Source: Gemmatimonadota bacterium
GTDB lineage: Bacteria; Gemmatimonadota; Gemmatimonadetes; Gemmatimonadales; GWC2-71-9
Direction: 5' to 3'
DNA: 33,671 nucleotides
NCBI GenBank assembly: GCA_029862925.1
Contig: JAOTWJ010000018.1
Location: 1-33,671 of the forward strand
Shown: one piece after another, positions 17,182 to 25,854 of the stretch
Layout of the letters: each line of letters starts with the position of its first letter
Numbering within the stretch: the first letter of the stretch is position 1
Translations under genes and position numbers: made by a program
Notes under the pieces: generated by a model
What the model saw: the letters and a program-made list of their open reading frames with translations, nothing else
Databases searched by the model: none
What the model was told of the DNA's origin: nothing

Positions 17182-18794
17182 CAGAGCCGCTCCGGCAGGA
17201 CGAACGCGCCGAGGTGGGGTCCCGTGTGGGTGGCGCACACGCGGAGCGCGAAGGCGAGGACGTCGCGCGTGTCTTCCGGAGCCACCAGCCCGTCCACGTA
17301 GCCGCGCGCGGCCGCGAACTTCGCGTCGAGCTGGTGCTCGTAGTCCGCCCGCATCTGCTCGACCGCGTCGGCCGAGGCCGGATCGTCGACCTTGGCGCCG
17401 TAGACGGCTTGCACGGCCGATTCGCCTTCCATCACCCCCATCCGTCCGGTCGGCCACGAGAAGATGAAGTCGGGATCGAACCCTTGGCCCGCCATCGCGT
17501 AGTAGCCGGCCCCCGACGCATGGTTCACCGTCAGCACGATCTTGGGCACGACCGTCGTGGCCATCGCCTCGACGAACCGGGCGCCCGCGCGGATGATGCC
17601 GGAGTGCTCGGCCTCGGGCCCCACCATGAAGCCGCTGACGTCCTGCACGAACAGAATCGGGAAGCCCTCGCGGCTCGCGTTCTCGATGAAGTAGGCGACC
17701 TTCTCGGCGCTCTCCGTGTACACGATGCCGCCGAACCGCGGGCGCTCCGCCGGCGTCCGTCCCTTGACGATGCCGCGTTGGTTGGTGATGACGGCCACCG
17801 GGTAGCCCTCGATGGCGCCGTGCCCGCAGATCATCTCCGCGCCGATGTCCGGCTGGAACTCGTCGAGGGTGCCGTCGTCCAGCAGGCACGCCAGCACTTG
17901 CCGCATGTCGTACGCCATGCGGTGATCGTGCGGCAGCAGGTCGTAGAGCGTGGCGGGCGGTTGGCCGGGTGGCCGGTCCGGCGCGTCCCGCCGGGGCGCG
18001 GTGGTGCGCGTCGGGAGCGGGAGCCGACGGACGTACTCGCGGATCCGCTCGAGGCACGCGTCGTCGTCGGGCGCGCGGTAATGCGCCACCGCGCTCACCG
18101 CCGTGTGGGTGACGGCGCCTCCCAACTGCTCGCCATCCACGGTCTGACCCGTCGCCCCTTTGACCAGATTAGGGCCCCCCAGGCCCATGAACGACGTTCC
18201 CTCGACCATGTAGATGACGTCGGACAACGCCGGCAGGTAGGCCCCGCCGGCCACGCACTGGCCCATGACCGCCGAGATCTGCGGCACGTGCAGATAGCGG
18301 CGCATGATCGAGTTGTAGTAGAAGATCCGCGCCGCGCCGTACTGCCCGGGGAACACGCCATCCTGGTACGGCAGGTTCACGCCGGCGGAATCCACGAGGT
18401 AGATGATCGGGATCCGCTGGCGCATGGCGATCTCCTGCGCCCGGAGGATCTTCTTGATCGTCTCGGGCCACCAGGATCCGGCCTTCACGGTCGCGTCGTT
18501 GGCGACGATCACGACGTCACGGCCACTCACTACCCCGACCCCGGTCACGACGCCGGCCGCGGGTGCCTGGCCCTCGTACCGGTCGTAGGCGACCAGCAAA
18601 CCGATTTCGAGCCAGGGCGTGTCGGCATCCCGCAGGCGCGCGACGCGCTCGCGGGCCGTGCGTTTGCCCTGGTCGTGTTGCTTGCGGATCTTGTCGGGAC
18701 CGCCGCCCTGTTCCAGACGCGCCGCGAGCTCGCGGTACTCGGCGGTGAGCTCGCGCAGGCGGTTCTGCGACATCGCGCTGCCGGGACGCGCCAT
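17181..18794 (-). CDS. Acyl-CoA carboxylase, carboxyltransferase (beta) subunit
   Basis: 537 residues. Both halves of the carboxyltransferase fold are present: N-terminal 'PIIYLVDSAGVNLPYQ', 'GQCVAGGAYLPALSD' and 'FMGLGGPNLVKGATG'; C-terminal 'ITNQRGIVKGRT', 'FVQDVSGFMVG' and 'NHASGAGYYAMAGQG'. The 'DSAGVNLPYQDGVFPGQ' and 'GRIFYYN'-like region resembles methylcrotonyl-/geranyl-CoA carboxylases more than propionyl-CoA carboxylase. It transfers carboxyl from biotin to an acyl-CoA; the biotin carboxylase/BCCP partner must lie elsewhere. ATG 18794 overlaps the stop of the B12-binding subunit (TGATG). ATG 18770s (MSQNRL) is an alternative start. Confidence 0.9.
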   Translation of the reverse strand: MARPGSAMSQNRLRELTAEYRELAARLEQGGGPDKIRKQHDQGKRTARERVARLRDADTPWLEIGLLVAYDRYEGQAPAAGVVTGVGVVSGRDVVIVANDATVKAGSWWPETIKKILRAQEIAMRQRIPIIYLVDSAGVNLPYQDGVFPGQYGAARIFYYNSIMRRYLHVPQISAVMGQCVAGGAYLPALSDVIYMVEGTSFMGLGGPNLVKGATGQTVDGEQLGGAVTHTAVSAVAHYRAPDDDACLERIREYVRRLPLPTRTTAPRRDAPDRPPGQPPATLYDLLPHDHRMAYDMRQVLACLLDDGTLDEFQPDIGAEMICGHGAIEGYPVAVITNQRGIVKGRTPAERPRFGGIVYTESAEKVAYFIENASREGFPILFVQDVSGFMVGPEAEHSGIIRAGARFVEAMATTVVPKIVLTVNHASGAGYYAMAGQGFDPDFIFSWPTGRMGVMEGESAVQAVYGAKVDDPASADAVEQMRADYEHQLDAKFAAARGYVDGLVAPEDTRDVLAFALRVCATHTGPHLGAFVLPERL

Positions 18795-19210
18795 CACCGG
18801 CGCCGGTCGTCGACGGCGCCGGTGATGTAGGCGATGATGTCGCCCGTCGGGGTCCCAGGGCCAAATACCTTCGCGACGCCCTGAGCCTCGAGTGCCTCGA
18901 CGTCCTCCTGCGGGATGATGCCGCCCCCGATCAGGAGCACGTCGTTCCGGCCCTCGTCGCGTAGCAGCTGCCGGACGCGGGGGATCAACGTCATGTGCGC
19001 GCCGGACAGGATCGACAACCCGACCACGTCCACATCTTCCTGGACGGCGGCGGTCGCGATCATCTCAGGGGTCTGATGCAGGCCGGTGTAGATGACTTCC
19101 ATGCCGGCGTCCCGCAGCGCAGCGGCCACGACCTTGGCACCGCGGTCGTGACCGTCGAGGCCGGGTTTGGCGACCAGCACGCGCACCGGTCGCTGCTTCG
19201 CGCTGCTCAT
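18794..19210 (-). CDS. Cobalamin-binding small subunit of an acyl-CoA mutase
   Basis: 138 residues, the size of the separate IcmB-type subunit. The base-off/His-on B12 motif is complete: 'LDGHDRGAK' (Asp-x-His-x-x-Gly), 'LSILSGAH' (Ser-x-Leu) and 'LIGGGIIP'. His in the first motif ligates cobalt from below. It pairs with the mutase large subunit encoded 1.3 kb upstream; an eRF1-like gene lies between them. ATG at 19210; its stop overlaps the carboxylase start. Confidence 0.95.
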   Translation of the reverse strand: MSSAKQRPVRVLVAKPGLDGHDRGAKVVAAALRDAGMEVIYTGLHQTPEMIATAAVQEDVDVVGLSILSGAHMTLIPRVRQLLRDEGRNDVLLIGGGIIPQEDVEALEAQGVAKVFGPGTPTGDIIAYITGAVDDRRR

Positions 19211-19253
19211 GGTGCGCGCAACCTATCGCCGGCCCGCAGGGCAGACAAGCGCG

Positions 19254-20504
19254 TCACCCGATCTTGAAGCGCAGGAGACACGCCAGCCCACCGACCTGCG
19301 CGCGCGCGTCGGCATCTTCCACCACGTCGACATGGCAGCCTTGCCGCAACGCGTCCTCGATGGCTTCGTCGATCACGTCCGGCACGGCTTCGGGGGGACC
19401 GTCCGCGTTGCAGCCGTTGGCCGTGACCGAGAGGCGCCCGCTCGCGGCGCAGCGGAAGCCCGGTCGCTCGGCTGCCGAATCCACCAGGAGGGAGCGGACC
19501 TGACCCCGACTGAGCGCCTCGAGCGTGGCGGTCATGCCGGTCAGCGCCCAGCCGGTGCCCAACCCCTCGGCGAGCTCAGCCACGTGGCGGCGTTCCCACT
19601 CGCGCTCCCGCTCCCGCCGCACCTCGAGCACGGCGTGGAGCACGTCCGCCGGCGTGACCGTTTTCGGATTCAGCTTGGTCGTGCCAAGGACGGCCTCGGC
19701 GACGTACGGATGGAGGTGCGTCTGCACCGCCGCGACGTCCGCCCCGGTGCCGGCGAGGACGATGCCGCGGACCGGCGACTCGCGCATCGCCGCGAACAGG
19801 CGCTGGGCGATCTGCGCGTAGTGCCGCTGCTTCTCCTCGCGGATCCGCTGATTGAAATTGTGCTCCCCCGGCGACGACGCCCGGACGCCACGCTCGGCGC
19901 GCGGTCCGTGAAACCGCCCCGCGCGCGTCGTGTCGTCCGCCGCGACGCTCTGCTGCTCCTCCACGCCCGACGGTGTCACCGCGAAGAAGCGCGCGTTGGT
20001 CCGGTCGTAGGCAACGCACAGGACACGGCCGAATTCGCTCTCCAGCGCGGCCAGCTCGCGCACGAGCGGCGAATGATCGACCACGAGGCGCGAGCGGAAC
20101 ACGACGGGCAGCGGTACCGCCTCGAACAGTTCCAGGGGCTCGCAGGCGAAGATGGCGATTCCCCGCCCCGTCGGCAGGTTGGTCGGTTGGGCCAGGAAGT
20201 CGCGAATCCGCTCGAGGTCGCGCTCCACGACCGCCCGCGCGGTGCGAGAGAGGCCGCGGGCCTCGAGTCCCTCGAGCAGGCCCTTGATGCGGTTCTTGAT
20301 CTTGATCTGGTACTTGCCCCGGCCGCGGTCCCTGGGCTCGAGCTTCAGGTAGCACGACACGACCCAGTGTTCGGTCGGGCCCATCGCCGTCAGGCGGTCG
20401 ATGAGTGGCGCCAAGGTGCTCGCCCGGCTCTGTCGACGCTCCTCGACCGTCGCCTGCTCCCGTCCCGCCGTGCGCCTAGAAAAAGATCGGTTCGCGGTAG
20501 GCAC
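19254..20504 (-). CDS. Bacterial eRF1-like (baeRF, Vms1/ANKZF1-related) protein
   Basis: About 416 residues. The layout follows eRF1 domains 2-3. The middle domain holds '[25 protein letters not shown]' and, where eRF1 has its GGQ loop, '[37 protein letters not shown]' (seen in pieces around residues 195-235), with no GGQ or GxxQ. The last domain is L30e-like: '[17 protein letters not shown]', a residual Cys pair, '[20 protein letters not shown]' and the closing 'GGLACLLRF'. These are the hallmarks of bacterial release-factor paralogues (probably baeRF family 10). GTG 20504 follows GGAGGAGG at 6 bases, inside the end of the mutase gene; it overlaps that gene by 29 bases. Function in bacteria is not established; ribosome rescue is a proposal from the literature. 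Confidence 0.8.
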   Translation of the reverse strand: MPTANRSFSRRTAGREQATVEERRQSRASTLAPLIDRLTAMGPTEHWVVSCYLKLEPRDRGRGKYQIKIKNRIKGLLEGLEARGLSRTARAVVERDLERIRDFLAQPTNLPTGRGIAIFACEPLELFEAVPLPVVFRSRLVVDHSPLVRELAALESEFGRVLCVAYDRTNARFFAVTPSGVEEQQSVAADDTTRAGRFHGPRAERGVRASSPGEHNFNQRIREEKQRHYAQIAQRLFAAMRESPVRGIVLAGTGADVAAVQTHLHPYVAEAVLGTTKLNPKTVTPADVLHAVLEVRREREREWERRHVAELAEGLGTGWALTGMTATLEALSRGQVRSLLVDSAAERPGFRCAASGRLSVTANGCNADGPPEAVPDVIDEAIEDALRQGCHVDVVEDADARAQVGGLACLLRFKIG

Positions 20505-22119
20505 CGTAGACCTCCTCCAAAGCATGCCGAATCTCGAACAGCGTGCAGTACGCCCGCGCGCAGTCGAGCATTGGTGGGATGACGTTGTCCTCGCGCTCCG
20601 CGGCTGCCCGCAGAGCGGCGAGCGTGGCCTGGACCCGGGCGTCGTCGCGCCGGGCGCGCAGCTCGGCCAAGCGGCGACGCTGCGTCTCGTCTGCGGACTT
20701 CGTAACCCGGAGGACCTCGAGCTCCGGCTCGCCCTCGGTGACGAATTCGTTCACGCCCACGATGACGCGCCGCTGCTGCTCGACCTCGTGCTGGAAACGG
20801 CGCGCGCTCTGAGCGATCTGCTGCTGAAACCAGCCGGCTTCGATGCCCCGCCGGACGCCCCCGATCTGCTCGATCTCACGAAACAGCGCCTCCGCCTCGC
20901 GTTCCATCTGGTCGGTCAGCGCCTCGACGTAGTACGAGCCGCCCAACGGATCGATCACGTTGGGCGCGCCGGTTTCGTGGGCGAGGATCTGTTGGGTGCG
21001 CAGGGCCAGCCGCACGGAGGCTTCGGTCGGAAGCGCGTAGGTTTCGTCGAGCGAGTTGGTGTGCAGCGACTGGGTCCCGGCGAGCACCGCGGCCAGCGCC
21101 TGGTACGCGACCCGGACCACGTTGTTCATCGGTTGCTGCGCCGTGAGCGAGACGCCGGCCGTCTGGCAGTGGAACCGCATCGTCCAGGACCGCGGGTCGG
21201 TGGCGCCGTAGCGCTCGCGCAGGTGGCGTGCCCAGATGCGACGGGCCGCCCGCATCTTGGCGATCTCCTCGAAGAAGTCGTTGTGCACGTCCCAGAAGAA
21301 CGACAGCCGGGGGGCAAACGCATCGACGTCGAGCCCACGCGCGATGCCCCGCTCCACGTAGGCGAAGCCGTTGGCGAGCGTGAAGGCCAGCTCCTGCACC
21401 GCCGTAGCCCCGGCCTCGCGGATGTGATAACCGCTGATGGATATCGTATTCCACTGCGGAGTGTGCTCGGCTGCCCACTCGAACATGTCCACGATGATCT
21501 TCAGTGACGGTTCGACCGGGTACACCCACGCGTGCTGCGCCATGTACTCCTTCAGGATGTCGTTTTGCACCGTGCCGCGGAGCTGGCGGATGTCCACCCC
21601 CTGTCGCTCCGCCGCCGCGACGTAGAAGCAGAACAGCATCGCCGCCGGGCCGTTGATCGTCATCGACGTGGAGACCTGGTCCATCGGGATCCCGTCGTAC
21701 AAGGTCTCCATGTCGGCGAGCGAGGACACCGCCACCCCGCACATCCCCACCTCGCCTTCGGAGCGGGAGTGGTCGGAGTCGTATCCCATCAACGTGGGGA
21801 AATCGAAGGCGATCGACAGTCCGGTCTGGCCGTGACTCAGCAGGAACTTGAACCGCCGGTTCGTGTCGGCGGCGGTGCCGAACCCGGCGAACTGCCGCAT
21901 GGTCCACAGTCGCCCGCGGTACATGGTCGGATGGATCCCGCGGCTGAACGGGTATTCCCCGGGGTCCCCCAGCTGGCGGTCGTAGTCCCAGTTGTGCAGG
22001 GACCCCGGGCCGTAGAGCGGCTCCACCGGCGCGGAACTCTGGGTGACGAACTCCACGTCCCGCTTCGTGCCCGCCTCGTAGGCGGCCTGCCACGCTCGAT
22101 GACCGTCACGCATGCCCAT
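20476..22119 (-). CDS. Methylmalonyl-CoA mutase family large subunit with isobutyryl-CoA mutase-like active site
   Basis: 547 residues: the substrate-binding TIM barrel only, with B12 on a separate subunit. Family motifs include '[26 protein letters not shown]', '[14 protein letters not shown]', '[14 protein letters not shown]' and '[12 protein letters not shown]' (pieces). Mutase landmarks fall at the same spacing as in the Propionibacterium enzyme: Phe77 replaces Tyr89, Gln195 replaces Arg207, His232 equals His244. Phe and Gln are the published isobutyryl-CoA mutase residues. Ala104 excludes the 2-hydroxyisobutyryl-CoA mutase pattern, which has Asp. Predicted reaction: n-butyryl-CoA to isobutyryl-CoA. 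ATG 22119 has AAGGAG 7 bases upstream and overlaps meaB by 14 bases. Automatic annotation would probably say methylmalonyl-CoA mutase. Confidence 0.92.
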   Translation of the reverse strand: MGMRDGHRAWQAAYEAGTKRDVEFVTQSSAPVEPLYGPGSLHNWDYDRQLGDPGEYPFSRGIHPTMYRGRLWTMRQFAGFGTAADTNRRFKFLLSHGQTGLSIAFDFPTLMGYDSDHSRSEGEVGMCGVAVSSLADMETLYDGIPMDQVSTSMTINGPAAMLFCFYVAAAERQGVDIRQLRGTVQNDILKEYMAQHAWVYPVEPSLKIIVDMFEWAAEHTPQWNTISISGYHIREAGATAVQELAFTLANGFAYVERGIARGLDVDAFAPRLSFFWDVHNDFFEEIAKMRAARRIWARHLRERYGATDPRSWTMRFHCQTAGVSLTAQQPMNNVVRVAYQALAAVLAGTQSLHTNSLDETYALPTEASVRLALRTQQILAHETGAPNVIDPLGGSYYVEALTDQMEREAEALFREIEQIGGVRRGIEAGWFQQQIAQSARRFQHEVEQQRRVIVGVNEFVTEGEPELEVLRVTKSADETQRRRLAELRARRDDARVQATLAALRAAAEREDNVIPPMLDCARAYCTLFEIRHALEEVYGAYREPIFF

Positions 22120-23146
22120 TGCCCATCTCCTTCTTCACGCCGGCGAGGATCTCGTGCGCCAGCTTGTAGGGGTTGACCGTGCCCCCGGCAACCCGCTCGA
22201 GCCCGGCGCGGAGCGCCGCCTCGCCACCACCCTCCTCCCAGACCAGCGCGCGGACCCCCCGGTCCACGACCTCGCGCGTGTGCCGCACGAGCCGCTCCCG
22301 CCGCCGGCGGCTCAGCTCGCCGCTGCGCTGCAGGTACTCGGCGTGCCGCTCGATTGCCGCGACGAGCCCGTCGATGCCCTCATTGCGAACGGCCGAGACC
22401 GCCAGCGCCGGCGGTTCCCACGGCGCCGCGCCTTCTCCCACCGACTTGCCCGGCGGTGGGGTGGTGGGGCGGTGGTGGGGGGCGACGTGCCGAAACGCGT
22501 TCCCGCGCCGGATGCCCAACATCACGTCGATCTCGGTGCGCAGCCGGTCGGCGCCCGGGCGGTCGGCCTTGTTGATTACATAGAGATCGGCGATTTCCAT
22601 CACGCCGGCTTTCAGTACCTGGATGCCATCGCCCGACTCGGGCACCAGCACGAGCACGGCGGTGTCGGCCGTGGCCGCGATCGTCAGTTCGGATTGGCCC
22701 ACACCGACCGTCTCGATCAAGATGCGCTCGAACCCGAACGCATCGAGCACGTCGCACACTTCCCGCGTCGTCGTCGCCACGCCGCCCAGTTCGCCGCGGG
22801 TCGCCATCGACCGGATGTAGACGTTGGGGTCGAGGGCCACCGACTCCATGCGAATCCGGTCCCCGAGGAGCGCACCCCCCGTGAAGGGACTCGTCGGATC
22901 GACGGCGACCACCGCCACCGTGCGCCCGCCTGCGCGATACGTCTGGACCAGCCGCTCGGCGAGGGTGGACTTGCCCGCCCCGGGCGGGCCGGTGATCCCG
23001 ATCCGATGGGCCCGCCCAACCCTCGGGTGCAGCGAGGACAGCAGCGCTTCGTACCCCTCCCGCCCGTTTTCCACCAGGGAGATGGCCCGGGCGAGAGCCG
23101 GCATGCGGCGTGCCTCGATCCCGGCCAAAAGGTCGGCGGTGGTCAT
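22106..23146 (-). CDS. meaB: MeaB/ArgK-type G-protein chaperone for a B12-dependent mutase
   Basis: 346 residues. SIMIBI-class GTPase with Walker A '[12 protein letters not shown]' (about 50-61), '[21 protein letters not shown]' in the switch region, 'ETVGVGQSE' (Walker B/switch II) and the guanine motif 'NKAD'. MeaB loads adenosylcobalamin into, and protects, the partner mutase. A loop of about 20 residues rich in His and Pro (near '[14 protein letters not shown]') is inserted after the G domain. It overlaps the mutase start, a direct chaperone-client arrangement. No strong ribosome-binding site is visible before its ATG, 43 bases after the broken mgtE. Confidence 0.95.
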   Translation of the reverse strand: MTTADLLAGIEARRMPALARAISLVENGREGYEALLSSLHPRVGRAHRIGITGPPGAGKSTLAERLVQTYRAGGRTVAVVAVDPTSPFTGGALLGDRIRMESVALDPNVYIRSMATRGELGGVATTTREVCDVLDAFGFERILIETVGVGQSELTIAATADTAVLVLVPESGDGIQVLKAGVMEIADLYVINKADRPGADRLRTEIDVMLGIRRGNAFRHVAPHHRPTTPPPGKSVGEGAAPWEPPALAVSAVRNEGIDGLVAAIERHAEYLQRSGELSRRRRERLVRHTREVVDRGVRALVWEEGGGEAALRAGLERVAGGTVNPYKLAHEILAGVKKEMGNGHA

Positions 23147-23189
23147 ACCGAAAGGTCACGACCGCCCGCGGGTTCCCGCAAGGCGAGCG

Positions 23190-24056
23190 TCATCCGACCA
23201 GCACCCAGGTGCCGAGCCCCAGCAGGAAGAGGAACCCGAACACGTCGGTGAAGGTCGTCACGAAGATCGAGCTCGCCACGGCGGGGTCCGCTCCGAGGCG
23301 GCCCAGCAGGATCGGCACCAGCGATCCCGCGATTCCCGCGATGATCACATTCCCCCACATCGCGAGGGTGACGACCACGCCCGGCGCCCACCCCGGTTCC
23401 CATCAGCGCCGCCACCGCCCCGACGGCGAGCCCGGTGGCCAGCCCGTTGAAGAGGCCGACGGTCATCTCCTTGCGCGGTCCGGGCCCACGACCACGAGCT
23501 TCTGGAGCGGGAGCACGCCGGTGAGGCGGCCGTCGTCCTCCACGCAGTACACCTGGAACAGATCCTCGACCTCTTCCGCCTGCTGGCGAACCGCGCCGAG
23601 CGCTTCCCCGATCGTCATGCCGGCCGGCACCGCGACCAGCGCCGTGGTCATCCGCCCGCCGGCGGTCTCTTCGTCGTAGGCGAGAAGCCGCTCGAGATCG
23701 GCCCGGTCGGCGACGGCCGCCAGGATCCGCTGAGCGGTGGCCGGCGGCAGTTCGGCGATCAGGTCGACCGCGTCGTCGTCTTCGAGCTCCTCGACGATGT
23801 CGGCCGCTTGCTCCGGCCGAAGCTGCGCCAGCAGCGCCTCGGGGTGTTCCCCGTGCTCCATCTCCGCCAGCGCTTCCGAGACGAGTGCCGGCGGCAACGC
23901 CTGCACCAGCCGCAGCTGGGTGTCGTTGTCGAGCTGCGCGAGCACGTCGGAGAGGTCGGACGCGTGTACCGGCCGGGCGTAGCGCAGCAGGCCCGTGACG
24001 TCTCCGACCTCCGCGAGGCGACGCATCTCCTCGTGGAGCCCGGGGAGCGCGGTCAC
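23190..24056 (-). pseudogene. mgtE: MgtE magnesium transporter remnant: internal deletion plus frameshift
   Basis: The 5' part (24056 to about 23470) encodes an intact MgtE N-domain, with the 'DLSDVLAQLD', 'LLAQLRPEQAADIVEEL' and 'DLIAELPPATAQRIL' repeats, and the first CBS half ('DDGRLTGVLPLQKLVVV'). It then stops after 197 residues. In the next frame 'RKEMTVGLFNGLATG' resumes in the membrane domain. About 170 residues (second CBS and first membrane helices) are missing compared with Thermus MgtE. A further shift lies at the C4 run 23391-23394; removing one base joins 'GTGWAPGVVVTLAMWGNV' to the final helices. The GTG start overlaps the DUF502 stop (GTGA). The transporter cannot be made as read. 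Real decay or an assembly gap are both possible. Confidence 0.85.
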
Positions 24057-24718
24057 GTCGTGCGCTCGCGGAACAGATCGTCCAGGTCGAGACCGCGCCG
24101 GAGGACAGGGGTGTCGCCGCCCACCGGCGAGACGGAACCGGCCGAGATCACGAACTTCATCGCTTCCTCGATGGAGACGTCCGTGTTCACCACCCGGTCC
24201 TTGGGCACCACCAGCAGGAAGCCCGACGTGGGGTTCGGCGTCGTCGGCACGAACACGTTGATGCAGGGGACCCCGATGATCTGGGACATGACGGGCGCGT
24301 GCTCGTTCGTCACGAAGGCCACCGCCCACATGCCCTCGGTGGGATACGGGACCAGCACGGTTCGCTTGAACACGCGCGACTTGTCACTGACGATGCTCTG
24401 GACGATCTGGCTTGCGGTGTTGTACAGGCGGCCGGCGACGGGGAACCGCACGAAGGTCTGGTTCCACGTTCCGAGCAGCCGCCGCCCAACGGCGCGATGG
24501 ACGATCCAGCCCACGACGAGCACCACCAGGCCCAGGAGCAGGAACCCCAGTCCCGGCACCCGAAAGCCGAGCGCGGCCTGGAGCGGCTCCCCGAGGATCG
24601 CGTCGATCCTCTCGAACAGCCACCGCAGGACGAGGACGGTAAGGCCGACGGGGGCGATGACGATGAGCCCGACAAAGAAATAGCGGCGCAAGCGCGGCAG
24701 GCGCGGGCCGGGCGTCAC
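24053..24718 (-). CDS. DUF502 family membrane protein
   Basis: 221 residues. Two N-terminal membrane helices (about 12-32 and 50-72) are separated by a short loop. A soluble domain follows with the family's 'VRFPVAGRLYNTASQIVQ', 'YPTEGMWAVAFVTN' and 'INVFVPTTPNPTSGFLLVVPK' signatures. The function of DUF502 is unknown. GTG start and TGA stop both overlap neighbours by 4 bases (24715-24718 and 24053-24056), so it is tightly coupled to a CorC-type protein before it and mgtE after it. Confidence 0.9.
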   Translation of the reverse strand: MTPGPRLPRLRRYFFVGLIVIAPVGLTVLVLRWLFERIDAILGEPLQAALGFRVPGLGFLLLGLVVLVVGWIVHRAVGRRLLGTWNQTFVRFPVAGRLYNTASQIVQSIVSDKSRVFKRTVLVPYPTEGMWAVAFVTNEHAPVMSQIIGVPCINVFVPTTPNPTSGFLLVVPKDRVVNTDVSIEEAMKFVISAGSVSPVGGDTPVLRRGLDLDDLFRERTT

Positions 24719-25854
24719 AGGCTGGCCCCCCGGATCGGGACGCCGCCGGCATGGCGCACCACCACGCGCTCGACCCGCGTCGGGCTGGCGCCGAGAATGT
24801 CGAACTCGAGCCCGGCGAGGACGATCCGATCCCCCGCGACCGGAATCCGTCCGATCGCCGATGCGAGGACGCCGCCGATCGTCTCCCCGCCGGGCAGCGT
24901 CGTACCGAAGCGTGCCGCCACGTCTTGGGCCGGCACCGTGCCGTCCACCTCCACCAGCTCGTGCTCCGGCAGCCCGACGGCGCCGGCATCCGTCTCGTCG
25001 AAGATCTCGCCCACCAATTCCTCCAACAGGTCCTCGAGCGTCACGATGCCCGCCGTGCCGCCGAACTCGTCGAGCACGACCGCGAACTGGCGACGCTCGC
25101 GCTGCATCTCGAAGAGGAGATCAGCACAGCGACGCGACTCGGGCACGGCCATGACCGGGCGGCCCTGGATGGGGTCGGCGGGGCCCACCTTGAGCAGGTC
25201 GAAGACGTAGGCCATCCCGATGATGTGGTCGAGCGAGTCACGAAACACGGGCAGACGGGAGTAGCCCGATTCCGTGAACAGCAGCCCGGCCTCGGCGGCC
25301 GTCGCGCTGTCCTCGATGGCCACGATGTCGGTTCGCGGCGTCATGACCTCGCGCACGGGGCGCTCGGTGAACGCGATCACCCCGGCGATGAGCGCGATCT
25401 CTTCCTCCCGCGGCGTTTCCTCCGCGTGGCGCGCACCGCGCGCGACCGGCAGGACGAGCCGCAGGACCCGTGCCGCGTGCTCGAGCCACGGCGCGGTGGT
25501 CCGTACCAACGGCTCGGCCCAGCGACGGCCGGCGCTGCGGGGGATCGTGTGCACGGCGACGAGGAAGACCGGGACGCCGGCGAGCAGCAGCGCCGTGGCC
25601 ACCGCCACCGGAAGCGAGGCGAGCATCGCGGCCGCGCCGAGTCCCGCGACCAGCACGCCGACCGCCGTCAGGCTGTTGGCCGGGCCCAGCACCTTGCCGG
25701 GTGCCGACAGCAGGGTCGCGGCCAGTTCCGCCCCGTGCAGGCCCTGCGAGATCCAGCGCGACAACTCGAGCCGGCTCACGGCGGCGGTGCCCACCGCCAG
25801 CGCGGTGCCGAGGGCGGCGATTCCCACACCGGCGGCGACCAGGAGCCAGCTCAT
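24715..25854 (-). CDS. CNNM/CorC-type CBS domain protein (second copy)
   Basis: 379 residues. A degenerate CNNM-like membrane region (about 1-120) is followed by a paired CBS (Bateman) module: 'VREVMTPRTDIVAIEDS', 'YSRLPVFRDSLDHIIGMAYVFDLL', 'FAVVLDEFGGTAGIVTLEDLLEELVGEI'. A C-terminal CorC/HlyC domain starts near 'VEVDGTVPAQDV'. The membrane part lacks the family 'GE(I/V)LPK' helix, having 'HTIPRSAGRRW' instead. Such proteins bind Mg-ATP and take part in Mg/Co efflux or regulation. It overlaps the first copy by ATGA at its start and the DUF502 gene by GTGA at its end. Confidence 0.9.
   Translation of the reverse strand: MSWLLVAAGVGIAALGTALAVGTAAVSRLELSRWISQGLHGAELAATLLSAPGKVLGPANSLTAVGVLVAGLGAAAMLASLPVAVATALLLAGVPVFLVAVHTIPRSAGRRWAEPLVRTTAPWLEHAARVLRLVLPVARGARHAEETPREEEIALIAGVIAFTERPVREVMTPRTDIVAIEDSATAAEAGLLFTESGYSRLPVFRDSLDHIIGMAYVFDLLKVGPADPIQGRPVMAVPESRRCADLLFEMQRERRQFAVVLDEFGGTAGIVTLEDLLEELVGEIFDETDAGAVGLPEHELVEVDGTVPAQDVAARFGTTLPGGETIGGVLASAIGRIPVAGDRIVLAGLEFDILGASPTRVERVVVRHAGGVPIRGASL

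Noticed and set aside
17182-18057. N-terminal extension of the S8 peptidase frame by about 290 codons
   Set aside because: It overlaps the carboxylase, is Arg/Gly-rich, and the lipoprotein signal right at ATG 17181 gives a better start.
17112-18830. Plus-strand frame opposite the carboxylase gene
   Set aside because: No motif; His/Asp/Arg-rich shadow of a clear carboxyltransferase.
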